From Talpa occidentalis (taxonomy: Eukaryota; Chordata; Mammalia; Eulipotyphla; Talpidae), in NCBI RefSeq assembly GCF_014898055.3, contig NW_023603184.1, forward strand, positions 113,760,615-113,824,614: 64,000 nt of DNA. The letters run 5' to 3'. The notes beneath the pieces were generated by a model. That model was not told the origin of the DNA. It was given only the letters and a program-made list of their open reading frames with translations, and searched no databases. The position numbers and the translations under genes are program-made. Below are positions 36,640 through 47,639 of the stretch, piece after piece. Position 1 is the first letter of the stretch. Each line of letters opens with the position of its first letter.

Positions 36640-36750
36640 AGTGATTTCTAGTCTTAACTTTGTAATTTGGAAACTGTGAAACTGACAAAATTTTTCAAAG
36701 CCTCAATTTTACTAATAATTTCAAAGGTTAGAGTTGAATTGCGGATTTCA
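36640..36750 (+). repeat. MIR relic
   Basis: TCTAGTCTTAACTTTGTAAT, AAATTTTTCAAAGCCTCAAT and TTTACTAATAATTTCAAAGG loosely follow the MIR core. Weak match. Confidence 0.4.
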
Positions 36751-39199
36751 ATACATTTTTTAACAAATGAGGAAAGAGAAGCAAATGTTTATTGAGAGTC
36801 TACTATGTGTCAAGCTCTCATAATATAGAGAAAGAAGTATAATACAGTGAAGGCAGTAAATGCCCATTTGAGCAGGTAAAGTAGAAGAAAGTGAGTCTCT
36901 GTGGATGTTACAGCTATTAAGGGAGCCAGGTGCTGGCAGTGAGGAGGCACAGGACAGGGTTTTCAGGGCATGAAGAACCTGTGAGAATCTTGGTGGGGTC
37001 TAAGTATCTGCAAAAGATCAGTAGTTGCAGCAATCATCCAAATTATTTTGGTCATACAAAGTACAGAGTACTGAGTTTTCCCATTTTGCTTTTGCCAAGG
37101 GTGTAGAAATGTCTGTAGGCTGCTACAGATGGAATATTTAAGGAAGATGAAAGTCAAGACAAATCTAATGTGTAACAGAATTGACTGCATTTTTACAGGA
37201 GATTGAGGAGGGAAAGTAGTGTTTTCTCTTAGTTTCTACTTACCATGCATATATCTAAACTTGGAGAGTCAAAGAAAAGCAGAGGAAACTTACACAGCTT
37301 CTGTTCAGGAGGACGTGGGAGGAACATTTTAACAAGAGACTTCTTCATGAGAACCAGTGTCTCCAGAGAAAGAACTATTGCCCCACAAACTCTGATGATT
37401 AATACAATATTTAGTGATGCAGCATATTTATTGTTATATTAGTGCCAGGAAATAGAGAACTTTAAATGATCTCTAGAACAACAGTGTATCTAGTTTTACA
37501 AATGTAACCATGGAAAAAGCTTATAATTACTGGAGGAGTCCTACAGCAATTCCACTTAGCAAGTCGGAGATAAAGATTGTTAGTTACTTTCAGGAGTGGC
37601 CTATGCTTTACAGGGTATAATAATGGATGGGTAGAATTGTTAGATTAACACTAGTAAAGCTGGTTTTTTGGGTTTTTTTTTTTTTGGTTATTGCTAAATA
37701 TGAAGTTGTGACTGATTAAAACAGCAGGTAAATATGAGGCTTACTATGCATAATAAAAGCATGAAATAGATCTATGGAAAAAGAGAAAAAGAAAAGAAAG
37801 ACACTTAACATGCACCTTTTGGTCTAATTTTCTTCCTACTGAGCTATGGGTGCATTGGTTTTGGGCATATTTCCATAACATATATCTGAAGAGCTGTAAA
37901 TCTAGACCTCAGAATCAACATAGAAGACAGGAAGGAAGGAAAGTCAGGACGGAAAATATATACTTTTCATTTGGGGTTAGAGTAGTTTAGAGTAGAATTA
38001 CATAGGAAAACATATAATTTATTATCCAAACCAAATATCTAGGTTTATCTGGGTTAGATATTCAAGGTTCTTCCCTAGTGTCTGTAGAGCCTGAGGCAAG
38101 AGTACAAACTAAAATCTGTATATGCCAAGCCCAAGTATTTGACACAGTTCAAGTATAAATAGAAGCCACAAAGCTACTAAATAACCTTCCATCTTTGCAA
38201 ATAAATATTTTAAACACCCAAGAAAATTACTTTCAAAATTTGATTACTCAGAATTCTCATAATTCTTGGGGTTGTGTGCAGGATCATGCAGGTAGAGGGA
38301 GAGCAGGACCCTAACCCCCAGAAGGCCCTTTTCCACATGTCCCCAGCTTCTCTTTGTGCCAGGATGACTTCTCATGTGCATGTCAGTATCTTCTTCAGCC
38401 TGCATGTCTGAGTTCCCACCGCTTCTCAGTGTGCAGTCAGTGTATACAATAACCGCTTCTTAAGAATAGGGGAGGGGTATCAAAGATGCATGACCTATTA
38501 TCATGGGACTCCTGGATATGAGCATAAACCATTTGTGCTGGTAACACTGGAACTACAGGTTCACAGGATTTGGTTAGAAGGTGAGCATTATTTTCTAGGT
38601 GAACAGGTTTCCTTGACTCAGATAAATCACCAACTAGAAAAGAGGTCAAGCTAGAACAAGACCAGAGTTGAGGTCTAGATAGTGCAGGGATAAGAACATA
38701 GCCCTTTTCTCATATACTGACGCCAGTGTTACAAATGCTAAGTTGAAACTGATCCCAAGACACAAGACATGAGCCTATACTCTTGAGCAAACTGGGATGT
38801 ATTGTTATCCTAAATTTGTGGAGCACTCATTGGGGTGTAAACTGCCATCTGAAAGTGTTTTTGGTGTGTAGACCCAATTCAGGCAGATTTCTCAAAAAAG
38901 AGCTTTTTGTATATTCTTTATAAGAATAAGAGTTTCTATACAAACTTATATATGAATAGGATACAGTTAAAAAAAAAAAGATAGAGCTGTGTGAGCTTCC
39001 TGAAGGACAGAGAATCATTTTTTTCTCAAATAATGCCCTTTTTAAAACCTCCCTGTTTGATAGCAAGATCAGAACCTTTGTTTTTTCAGCAGTTTGGATT
39101 TGCCTGAAAACCTATTCTTAACCTTCCTTGTACTTTCAAAGGTTCTTAATCATGACATTAGGTTTCTCTTTTGTCTATTTTAAAGAAATGGTGATTTTT
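36751..39199. other. Intergenic, mostly unrecognised
   Basis: An L2-like phrase (TTTATTGAGAGTCTACTATG, TGTCAAGCTCTCATAA) is at 36786-36830. The remainder has no recognised gene or young repeat; a T-run interrupted by G lies at 37666-37686. Confidence 0.45.
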
Positions 39200-39900
39200 T
39201 TGTGTGTGTTCCAATTAGAAAATTTATTAATGTGTAAGTCCTGTGCTTATAGATACCAGATGCTTTGGAACCCACTCTAATCAGGACTTTGTCTTAACAA
39301 CTCCATGGAAACTGCTTTGTCAATGACCCTCATGTGGCCAAAAACATTGGTGAAATTCTAAGTTTCACTTTGGCAGAAGTCTCAGCAATATGTGACAAGC
39401 CTGTATTTTTTGAAACAGTTTCTTTAATTGGTTTCTGGGATAACATTCTCATTTGGTGCCTGCGCTACCACACTGGATATTACGTCTTTGCCTCCTTTTG
39501 ACTAGCCTTCCATATCCATTCTACTTCATATTAGGGAAAGAACCCCAGGGTTTCAGGTCTGGGAGTTTTTCTTTTAGGTTTACTTTTGTTTTCTGAGTAA
39601 ATTCATCCAATTTCAACATTTCTAGCGCTTTCAATGTTTTGACAATTCCCATGCTGATACTGCAAGCCCATATCTTTCTCTTGTTTTTCATATTCATGGC
39701 TGAGCAGCCTGGGATACCTGATAGAATTCCATGGCCAACACTGAACTCTTGATTTCCCCAACCAACATTACCCCTTTTCATTGCTTCTCTTTTAGTAAAT
39801 ATGAATGGGACTCCATTTTCCTCAGTGCTCAAGGAAAACAAAACAACAAAAAAATCAAATAAAAAATAAAACAAAATTGAAACCATTCTTTTCATCTATA
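39200..39900 (-). pseudogene. Possible processed pseudogene of unknown parent, minus strand
   Basis: A 124-codon minus-strand frame (39521-39895) is followed by about 300 bases ending in AATAAA (antisense TTTATT at 39221-39226) and an A-rich stretch (about 39190-39205). The peptide includes VKTLKALEMLKLDEFTQKTK and LKEKLPDLKPW, richer in charged residues than chance frames nearby. I do not recognise a parent gene and cannot exclude a chance open frame. Confidence 0.25.
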
Positions 39901-39989
39901 TCCAATCAATGAGCATATCCTGTTGACTCCAGTTCCCTATATATCCAGAATCCTGTGATTTCTTTCGGCCTCTGTTACTAGCATGGTAT

Positions 39990-40470
39990 TTTAAGCCATC
40001 GACATAATCTCTTGCCCAGAAAATTGCAGTAGCTTCCTAATCAGTCTCTGATTCTACCCTGCTTCCAACCTCACCAGTTTATTTTCCACTTATCAGTAAG
40101 AAAGAACATTTAAAAATACATGTCAGATGTCCAGTTGTTTCATTCCTCTTTCTCAAACCCTGTGGTTCTTCTAATTAATAAAAGTAAAAATCAACACCAG
40201 GGCTTTCAAGGTCCGAGATGGTAGGATTACTAACGACTCTTTGGTCTCCTTCCACCCTCTCTCTGCCTCCATTACATCATCTTCTTGAGATTCCTCAAAG
40301 TCTTAAACACAATCCTGCTATAGAACTTGTACTTTCATAGCACTTACTGCTACTAGTGACAGTAAGATCTTCCATTTCCAACAACAGCATACATCATTCA
40401 TGTCTCTTCTCAAACTTCACCTCACTAGGGAACACTTCCTGATCACCTGATTGAAAATAATACTTCTAGA
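39990..40470 (+). repeat. L2 relic
   Basis: The segment follows the L2 3' order: AGCTTCCTAATCAGTCTCTG, AGGGCTTTCAAGGTCCGAGA, TCTCTTCTCAAACTTCACCT, then CTAGGGAACACTTCCTGATC, corresponding to TCAGCTCAAACGTCACCTCC and GAAGCCTTCCCTGACC. Confidence 0.75.
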
Positions 40471-42791
40471 CAGTAAAAGCTTGCTGAATGACAGGTGAAA
40501 TCCTGGGTATCTCTGGGATTCAGGCAAGATTTCCACTATAGTTTTCAAAACAAAAGTAAAAATGAAAGAAAAAAGGTAAAGATAATACCCTGGTGTTTGA
40601 GTTGAAATATGTTGCTTTGCTGGGTGTATCCAGCTTTTGTGTAGCATGGATTGCCAGCCAGAAATACAGTCTGTGACTCTGTGAAGTGGGCAGCACTGTA
40701 GCTCCACTGTGAATGCTGTAGTTCTGGCCACACACATGCAAGTACAGTAATGCTCTTAAGGGGATGAAGCAAGATAGAGTTGGCTTTCTGTAATCCTATC
40801 TATTCTATTTGCATCCTTTTTTTTCTTTGTACACTTTAAGCTGTGGTAAATATTTTGAATTACTTAGTGTAATATTTATAGCATTTTTGAAATATAGCAA
40901 AAGTTATTTTGAGCCAAGGGAGGAATTGTATCTGAGTCAAAGCTTGGGACCTTTTGGTGTAGCCTCCAATTTCATGTTGCACTTGGCAGCAAGGCTACCA
41001 GATTTAATTCAGCTTTTACATTCTACATCTGCTTCTGTGAGCAATATAATAAAATTATTTGCCTAGTTTGAACTGTTTCAAGGAGAGATGCATAATACAA
41101 ATGACTGAGTTCAAAGTGTCTTGGAAAATTAGCTAAAATCTATAAATCATAATATATCATTTGCTTTGCAAAATCTCTGTGACTTCACTATATACTGCAA
41201 AGTTCCTAGTCTATGCTTTTTAAAAAGTAGGTGTTGGATAATCTTGTCACCTTTATTTATTTAATAATCTTTTAAAAGTCATTAGCTGTATATCATGATC
41301 TCAACAACATTCATTAATAAGTGTCACGCTTAACTGATATTTTGTCAAATAACATACCTTCAGAGATGATCATCAGTGAATATGGACCAGGTAGCATATG
41401 CTCTAATGTTTCAAACTATAAAAGTAAAGAAGATATCAAAGGAATATATTTCTCTTATTCTAAAAATGCTGTATTGGAATTACTTAACCTTAAGACATAA
41501 GACATTTCTATTTATACATCATCAATAATTACCTAAAAGTCAACAGGCAAAATAGTGCAAATAGAGAAATAAAACTGCAAATGAAAAGATAGGTTACTCA
41601 TTGCGTCACAACTTTCATATCCTCACATGGTTCCTTTTTCTCTCTGCTTGTATTTCTATCAGTAAAAATGATAAAGTCTTTAAAATGGCCACACATTTGA
41701 AAAATTGAAAGTATCTCTTGTAGTGCAACTTTGTAGGTTACCTCTGTTTTGTTTTGAGGTCTTATAGCTATATAAGTTGTAAAGACAAATAATAATGCAA
41801 TTATATCTGTAGTAATGGAAATCTGTTATGTCCAGTGGTATGCAATGATTATCACCTATAGAAAGAGTTCTTTTCCATCTGTTTGTGAATTCACTTCAGC
41901 ATTATTTATCTGCTTGCATGGGTATGGCATTTTGAGTTCTCCTTTGAACAACTGTATCATCTTCCTGGTTCCCTCATTAACTACTGAGTTAAACAAAAGT
42001 TATATTTGTATGAGAGTCATACTGATAAATATAATTTTTAAAAGGTGAAACTTCTTTTCCTTCATTTTTAACTCCCATTTGTAATTGAAGTATGCAGTGA
42101 AGATGAAAGAAATCCTATTTATTTTCCTGTTTCTGCATTTCTTCCTCTTCTTTTGGCACAAAAAAGGAATCTGCATGCATTGTAGTTTATTTAGATTTTA
42201 ATAATCTTTGTAGGTTTTTCTAGAAAATGCCCAGTGAATCTACATATAAACTGCTTTGCTAGGTAAGTGTACCTCATGAATAAACTAAAGCCATACAAGT
42301 GTAGGCATGTGTTTTTCTTGGCTTTCGGAGTGATTACTGAGAGGTGATTAAATTGCTTGCTCTGTTTCTCTCGTTTTGTGGTTGTGTGTGGTTTTGATAT
42401 GCTTGCAAGTGATAAGTTATTTGGCAATGCAGCCAGCAATGATTGGAAATTTGATTTTGTTCTCTGACCATTGGGTGATCACTACAAATAAATTAATGGT
42501 TTATAGAGCTCTATCCTCTATTGGGGTAAGAAAGAAGGAGATTCTAGTTCACCAATCCTTTTTGCCTATTTATTTTAAGTTCAAACTAGTTAAGAATTCT
42601 ATACCCCTCTGATAGAACAGTTCTTTGACATTTGGGCCAGTGTGTTTTTGTGTTTCCATGTCTCATATATTTTTGAAATGTGACTAAAATCTGTATATTA
42701 CATATCTGTATGTTTCTGACTCTGTAAATGAGGATGGCTTTAGGTCTAGTTGTGTGTGTGTGTTGTTTACTTGTCTTTAGAAATATTAATG
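40471..42791. other. Intergenic, nothing recognised
   Basis: Open frames at 40417-40772 (minus) overlap in several frames and have no family resemblance. No young repeats were recognised. Confidence 0.45.
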
Positions 42792-42808
42792 TAAAATCTC
42801 TTAAATGG

Positions 42809-43144
42809 GGGCCTCCCCGGTGGCGCAGCGGTTGAGCGCTGGGTTGTGAAGCTGCCCACGGCCTCTGCGGCACCGGTTCGATCCACGGCTGCTCCCCCGC
42901 CACCGGAGGAGGGTCCCACATGGCGCGCAGACCTCTCCTGCCGCCCGCTGCTCCCCTCAGCAGTGTACTTCGCTCCTTCTGCCTGCTCTGCTCCCCGCTC
43001 TGGCTCTGGTGAATTCTCTCACCCTCCCGCGCTTCTGACTGTACCCAGTGCATGTATAAACAAAACAAACAAACAAATAAAATAAATAAATAAAACATGC
43101 CTCTATTAAAAAAAAAAAAAAACCCAAAATATAAAAAAAAAAAA
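42809..43144 (+). mobile_element. Recent tRNA-derived SINE with extended 3' tail
   Basis: A perfect 17-base duplication (TAAAATCTCTTAAATGG, 42792-42808 and 43145-43161) brackets it. Head GGCCTCCCCGGTGGCGCAGC, B box GGTTCGATCC, then GCTGCTCCCCCGCCACCGGA and many retained CpGs. After the usual CTGTACCCAGTGC it reads ATGTATAAACAAAACAAAC instead of (ATAA)n, and carries ACATGCCTCTATTA before the A-run. The copy at 45941-46246 has the same extension. Confidence 0.97.
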
Positions 43145-43161
43145 TAAAATCTCTTAAATGG

Positions 43162-44255
43162 TTCTGTTTTAACTGGATTACAAAGATAAATGTGCTTAAA
43201 TAAATTGAATAGCCACAAAATAAGGAAAATTGCTAGACAATGATATTAAGTTTCTAATACTTTTAATCTGTTTCTCTGTCTCTATCTCTCTTTCTCTCAA
43301 TACATGTAAGATATTTCAATATATTCTTAACGGAAACTAACTCAGAAACATACTTAGAATGTAATTGTGTACTATTGTGGTAAATCTCTGGCATATGTCA
43401 CTAGTTTAATAATTTTGATTCAATAAACACCACTATCTAGCCTCTCATTTGTATTAATGATAACAGAAAGATGCATTATATAACTTGGGTTTGTTTTTTC
43501 ATAAACTTATTCAAATTTGCCAATGCAGTAAGCTAGAATTTTCCTACAAAATTTTTGATTATGAAAAACATGCACATGTATTCTACTAAATCAGATCATT
43601 TTACTTCACACTGTTTATTTCAACTAGTTTTATAGAATTTGGAGATACTTTATAAAACCTTTAAGTAATTTATAACCTTGATCTGATATTAAATTAACTA
43701 ATGGATAACCATTAGATATATGGTTATTTTCATGTGAGAAACTATTACTGAGCATAATTTTAAGTTCTTTAATTCTTTTACATATTATAGATACACTATA
43801 TAACTTGAATCAGGCTTATTTTTGTCATTTTATAAAGATGAAAAAGAGATGTGTATAGCTGTAGAAAGGTGTTTTTTATGTATTCACAGTCTTTGTTTAT
43901 CTGTTGAAGTTTTTGGGTTTGCCAGAGTTCTCAATTACCTTCACTCAGTATTCTCTGCAGTAGAAGTTGGTTATTTCTGCTGCACGTTTTAACTAAGAAG
44001 AATGGTTGAAACTACAGATAGAAGCACCAGAGACTTATCCTTTTACTTTATATTTATTTCATGTCCAGATGAAGTCCTTTACACTTTGGGGATATATTAA
44101 GGACCCAAAGCACTATCTCTGTAGATTATAACTATTGGTACTTAACATTTTAGAAATCAAAGATGAGAATTTCTTTAATTTTATCACCTGAATATAGCAA
44201 TGAGGACCACATTCCCTGTTGCTGGAAATAAGAATATTGATATAAAATGATTCCT
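43162..44255. other. Intergenic, nothing recognised
   Basis: AT-rich without recognised repeats or coding sequence. Confidence 0.45.
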
Positions 44256-44530
44256 TTATTTATTTGTTTTGTTTATTTATGCATACAAGAACTGCGGTGT
44301 AGGCCAGAGGTGCAGTGGAAGGAGTGAGAGAATTCATCAGAGACAGAGTGGGAAGCAGAACAGCCAGATCTACTGAAATACACGCCTGAGGGGAGCAGTG
44401 AGCGAGACAGGGGAGGTCTGCTGTGCCATGTGGGTTAGCTCCATGGCCAGGAATAAAACTCGTGCTGCAGTGGCTATGGGGTAGCTTCATAGTGCTGCAA
44501 CTTAACTCCTTTGCCACCAGGGAGGCCCCA
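44256..44530 (-). mobile_element. tRNA-derived SINE, minus strand, older subtype
   Basis: TTTATTTATGCATACAAGAA, GCGGTGTAGGCCAGAGGTGC, GAGAGAATTCATCAGAGACA, GGTCTGCTGTGCCATGTGGG and the antisense head GCCACCAGGGAGGCCCC are present in order. No clear target duplication was found. Confidence 0.92.
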
Positions 44531-45048
44531 ATTCTTTCTTATTAATACCTTAAGCCTGTTTTAAGGTCCTGTTTGTACAAAATACAAAAGAACATAATAA
44601 AGGACAAAAACTTGTAAAGAAAAACTCATTTCTCTTAGTTTATAATACTTAACTCTGAAAAGAAACTATGAAATGTATTAAAAAACATAATTTGCTTGAT
44701 TTTGATTGACTTCAGTCTCTGTTCCTTGGTTTATTGATTAATACCCTCACCTATAATAAATTCTTCTACTTTCAGTGTAATCCTCCTAGACAGCAAAGAT
44801 TTTTTTTTTGACCAAATTAATTATGTGTTTTTTGTTGACTTTGCCTGTATCTTTGGGAAAACAAAACAAAACAAATTGACCATAGTTTCTTCACTTATAA
44901 ATAACAAATATTCTCTAAAAGTGTGCTACTATTTTTGTATTTTTAAGTGTTTTCTCTTTGATTAAATATATACTCAGATATATTTTTAGGATCCCATAAC
45001 TCTATTTTATCAAATGTCCAAATTTCCTAAGATGTCTTTTTTTTTAAA

Positions 45049-45312
45049 TTTTTTTAAAAGATTTATTTATTTATTTATACAAGCACTGGGTACAGTCAGA
45101 AGCGCGGGAGGGTGAGAGAATTCACCAGAGCCAGAACAGGAAACAGAACAGGCAGACTGACAATACACTGCTGAGGGGAGCAGTGGGTGGCAGGAGAGGT
45201 CTGCGCGCCATGTGAGACCCTCAACTAGTAGCCCGGGGATAGAACCAGTGCTGCAGAGTCTCTGGGCAGCCTCACAACCCAGTGCTCAACCGCTGCACCA
45301 CCAGGGAGGCCC
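45049..45312 (-). mobile_element. tRNA-derived SINE, minus strand, long target duplication
   Basis: AAGATGTC plus a T9 run and AAA occurs at 45029-45048 and again at 45313-45332. Between them is the antisense SINE: AAGATTTATTTATTTATTTA, CAAGCACTGGGTACAGTCAG, GGTGAGAGAATTCACC, CTCAACCGCTGCACCACC, AGGGAGGCCC. Lack of the TGCTCCCCGGCCACC segment resembles the 32428 copy. Confidence 0.95.
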
Positions 45313-45940
45313 AAGATGTCTTTTTTTTTAAAAAAAAATAAATATTTTGACTTTCCAAAAATCATGTTCTCTAAAAAAAAAAGGGACATATTTTACACCT
45401 GAGATATTATCAAAAATTTTCAGATGGGCTCAAAAATCTCAAAGATTATTCTTTCACCTTACAGAAAAGCTGTTAAAAACTAGTCTTGTTTTTCAGTATT
45501 GTAACTGTTACGAGGAAACCGTTGTCAAATAAGAAAAGACAACTATTCTTTCTTAGGTTACATTTCTACTGGCAAAATATGACTATAAACTGTTCAGAAT
45601 TTGTATGCTTTATGGAAAGTCCCTGGAAGTTTGTCATTGTACTCAATTTCCAAATATATTTTAACCTTGAAGTAAATACTAATGAAAAATCTGCCAACTT
45701 GTTTTATAATTAATAGTGCTCTGACAGTGCTTTGCCTGAAATTAGACAACAGTGTCTTCAGTCAAAATTTCAGCTATTCTTTAAACTATTGCTTAACCTA
45801 AGATGTCCTTCTTTGATATGAATTTATATTTTGTATACCAAGGGTTCTCAATTTAGAGTGTATACTAGACTTACCCATGAAGTTTTAGAAAATATACTAC
45901 TAAGCCTTATCCCAAACTTACTGAATCTCTTTGCTTGATA

Positions 45941-46246
45941 GTCTTTTTTTTTTTTTAATAGAGGCATGTTTTTATTTATTTATTTGTTTGCTTTGTTTAT
46001 ACATGCACTGGGTACAGTCAGAAGCACGGGAGGGTGAGAGAATTCACCAGAGCCAGAGCGGGGAGCAGAGCAGGCAGAAGGACCGAAGTACACTGCTGAG
46101 GGGAGCAGCGGGCAGCAGGAGAGGTCTGCACGCCATGTGGGACCCTCCTCAGGTGGCCGGGGAGCAGCCGGGGATCGAACCTGTGCCACAGAGACTGCAG
46201 GCAGCTTCGCAACCCAGCGCTCAACCTCTGCGCCACCGGGGAGGCC
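45941..46246 (-). mobile_element. Recent tRNA-derived SINE with extended 3' tail, minus strand
   Basis: CTCTTTGCTTGATA flanks both sides (45927-45940, 46247-46260). In sense the tail reads GTGCATGTATAAACAAAGCA then ACATGCCTCTATTA and an A-run, the same extension as in 42809-43144. The body keeps many CpGs and the GC-rich segment after the B box (GTTCGATCCCCGGCTGCTCC). Confidence 0.97.
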
Positions 46247-46784
46247 CTCTTTGCTTGATATTCTTGGTATAAAATGCATCTCGGAATTATGTTATAGCTC
46301 AAGATATATAACAATTTGTTTAATTATCTTTGGAATGACTTTATTACCTTTGTTTTTCTTGCCACAGACATAACATTTTCTTTCCAGTTGTATTATTCTT
46401 ATGAATTTTCATTTTTGAAAGTTATCACTAATAAACTAACCACAGTAAATTTACATATTTGCCACACACAAATAATGGTCTCTTGAGGGAAGAGAGTTTG
46501 ACTGTTCTTATGGTATAGGTCCACCCAAGCTTATGGATAGTAAAGAGAGCCAGTTCCTTACATGTCAGCAATCGCCTCAGATGTTAGGTAAATTGAAAAA
46601 AGAGTAATTCACCCAAATTTATAGACAGAGCTGGTGAAATCTGGCAGAGACCTTCTCTGGGATCTGATTTGTGTCTCAAGTTGGCAAAAAACACAGGCTT
46701 TTAAAAATGCAATTCTAGATTCCTATAAAATCTCCAGGCAAAAGTTAAGTGTATGACCTTAGTGATTATTCAGTACTGAATGGT

Positions 46785-47000
46785 TAACAAATTAGATAAA
46801 ATGAACATGTTCCTGGGAAAATGCAAACTACTAAAACTGCTCAAAGCAAATAAATGTAGATAAGTACTAATTGAAGAAATTGAATCAGTAATAAAATTAC
46901 TCATATCCGTCAGGTCCAGATGCTTTCACTGCTGAGTTTCACCGAACATTCAAAGAAGGAATATAAACAACTCAAACCATTTATCGCTCCCATTGTCATA
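46785..47000 (+). repeat. LINE-1 ORF2 relic, plus strand
   Basis: AAATGAACATGTTCCTGGG, AATTGAAGAAATTGAATCAG, GTCCAGATGCTTTCACTGCT and GAGTTTCACCGAACATTCAA match L1 ORF2 text around the region with CCAGATGGATTCACAGC and GAATTCTACCAGA. The frames are broken. Confidence 0.75.
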
Positions 47001-47639
47001 TAAAAATTAAATGTATTAGATCACACATATTTGTGCATGTACACCTGTGTATACCATATATTTTTTCTCTTTTTATACATAAGACATACAAGTTATTACA
47101 GTGTCCTTTCTAGTGCACCCTTCTGGTTTTTAAACCTTTCCTTATTTTGAGATTTTTACAATTCTATAAACTGATAAGTTTCCTTATTCTTGATTATTGA
47201 AATAAAAATTATTTAGTGGAATGCAACTGATTACTGCCCTAAAGATAGAGCTATTTTATATCTCTTTATAAGTTCATTTTGGCATTTCTTAAATTCATCC
47301 AAATTATATTTTGAATTCTCCTTTGAATGGTTGTGACATATTCTGGTTCTCTCACTAATGAATGAATTGAAAAAAATCTTCAACATGTTTTCATTTAATA
47401 TTTGTGTGAGTCATAATTATGCCCTCTTTTAAAATTATCTTCAAATATTTCTTTTCTTTTTTTCTTTCTGCTCTTCAATACAAATCACACAATAGGAGAA
47501 AGGAGACACATCCCCACACATTTTGCTGTTCTGTTTACCCTTCCCTTTCAGTTTAGGAAGAAGCTTATATTTGTAATTTTTTAGCTTAAAAAACAAATTC
47601 ATAAATTTAAAATGTTGATTTGTGGAATGATTTAATAGT

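Noticed and set aside
42586..43218. 210-codon minus-strand frame
   Set aside because: Most of it is antisense SINE read through GC-rich, stop-poor sequence; similar peptides appear at 45931-46314 and 36126-36544 for the same reason.
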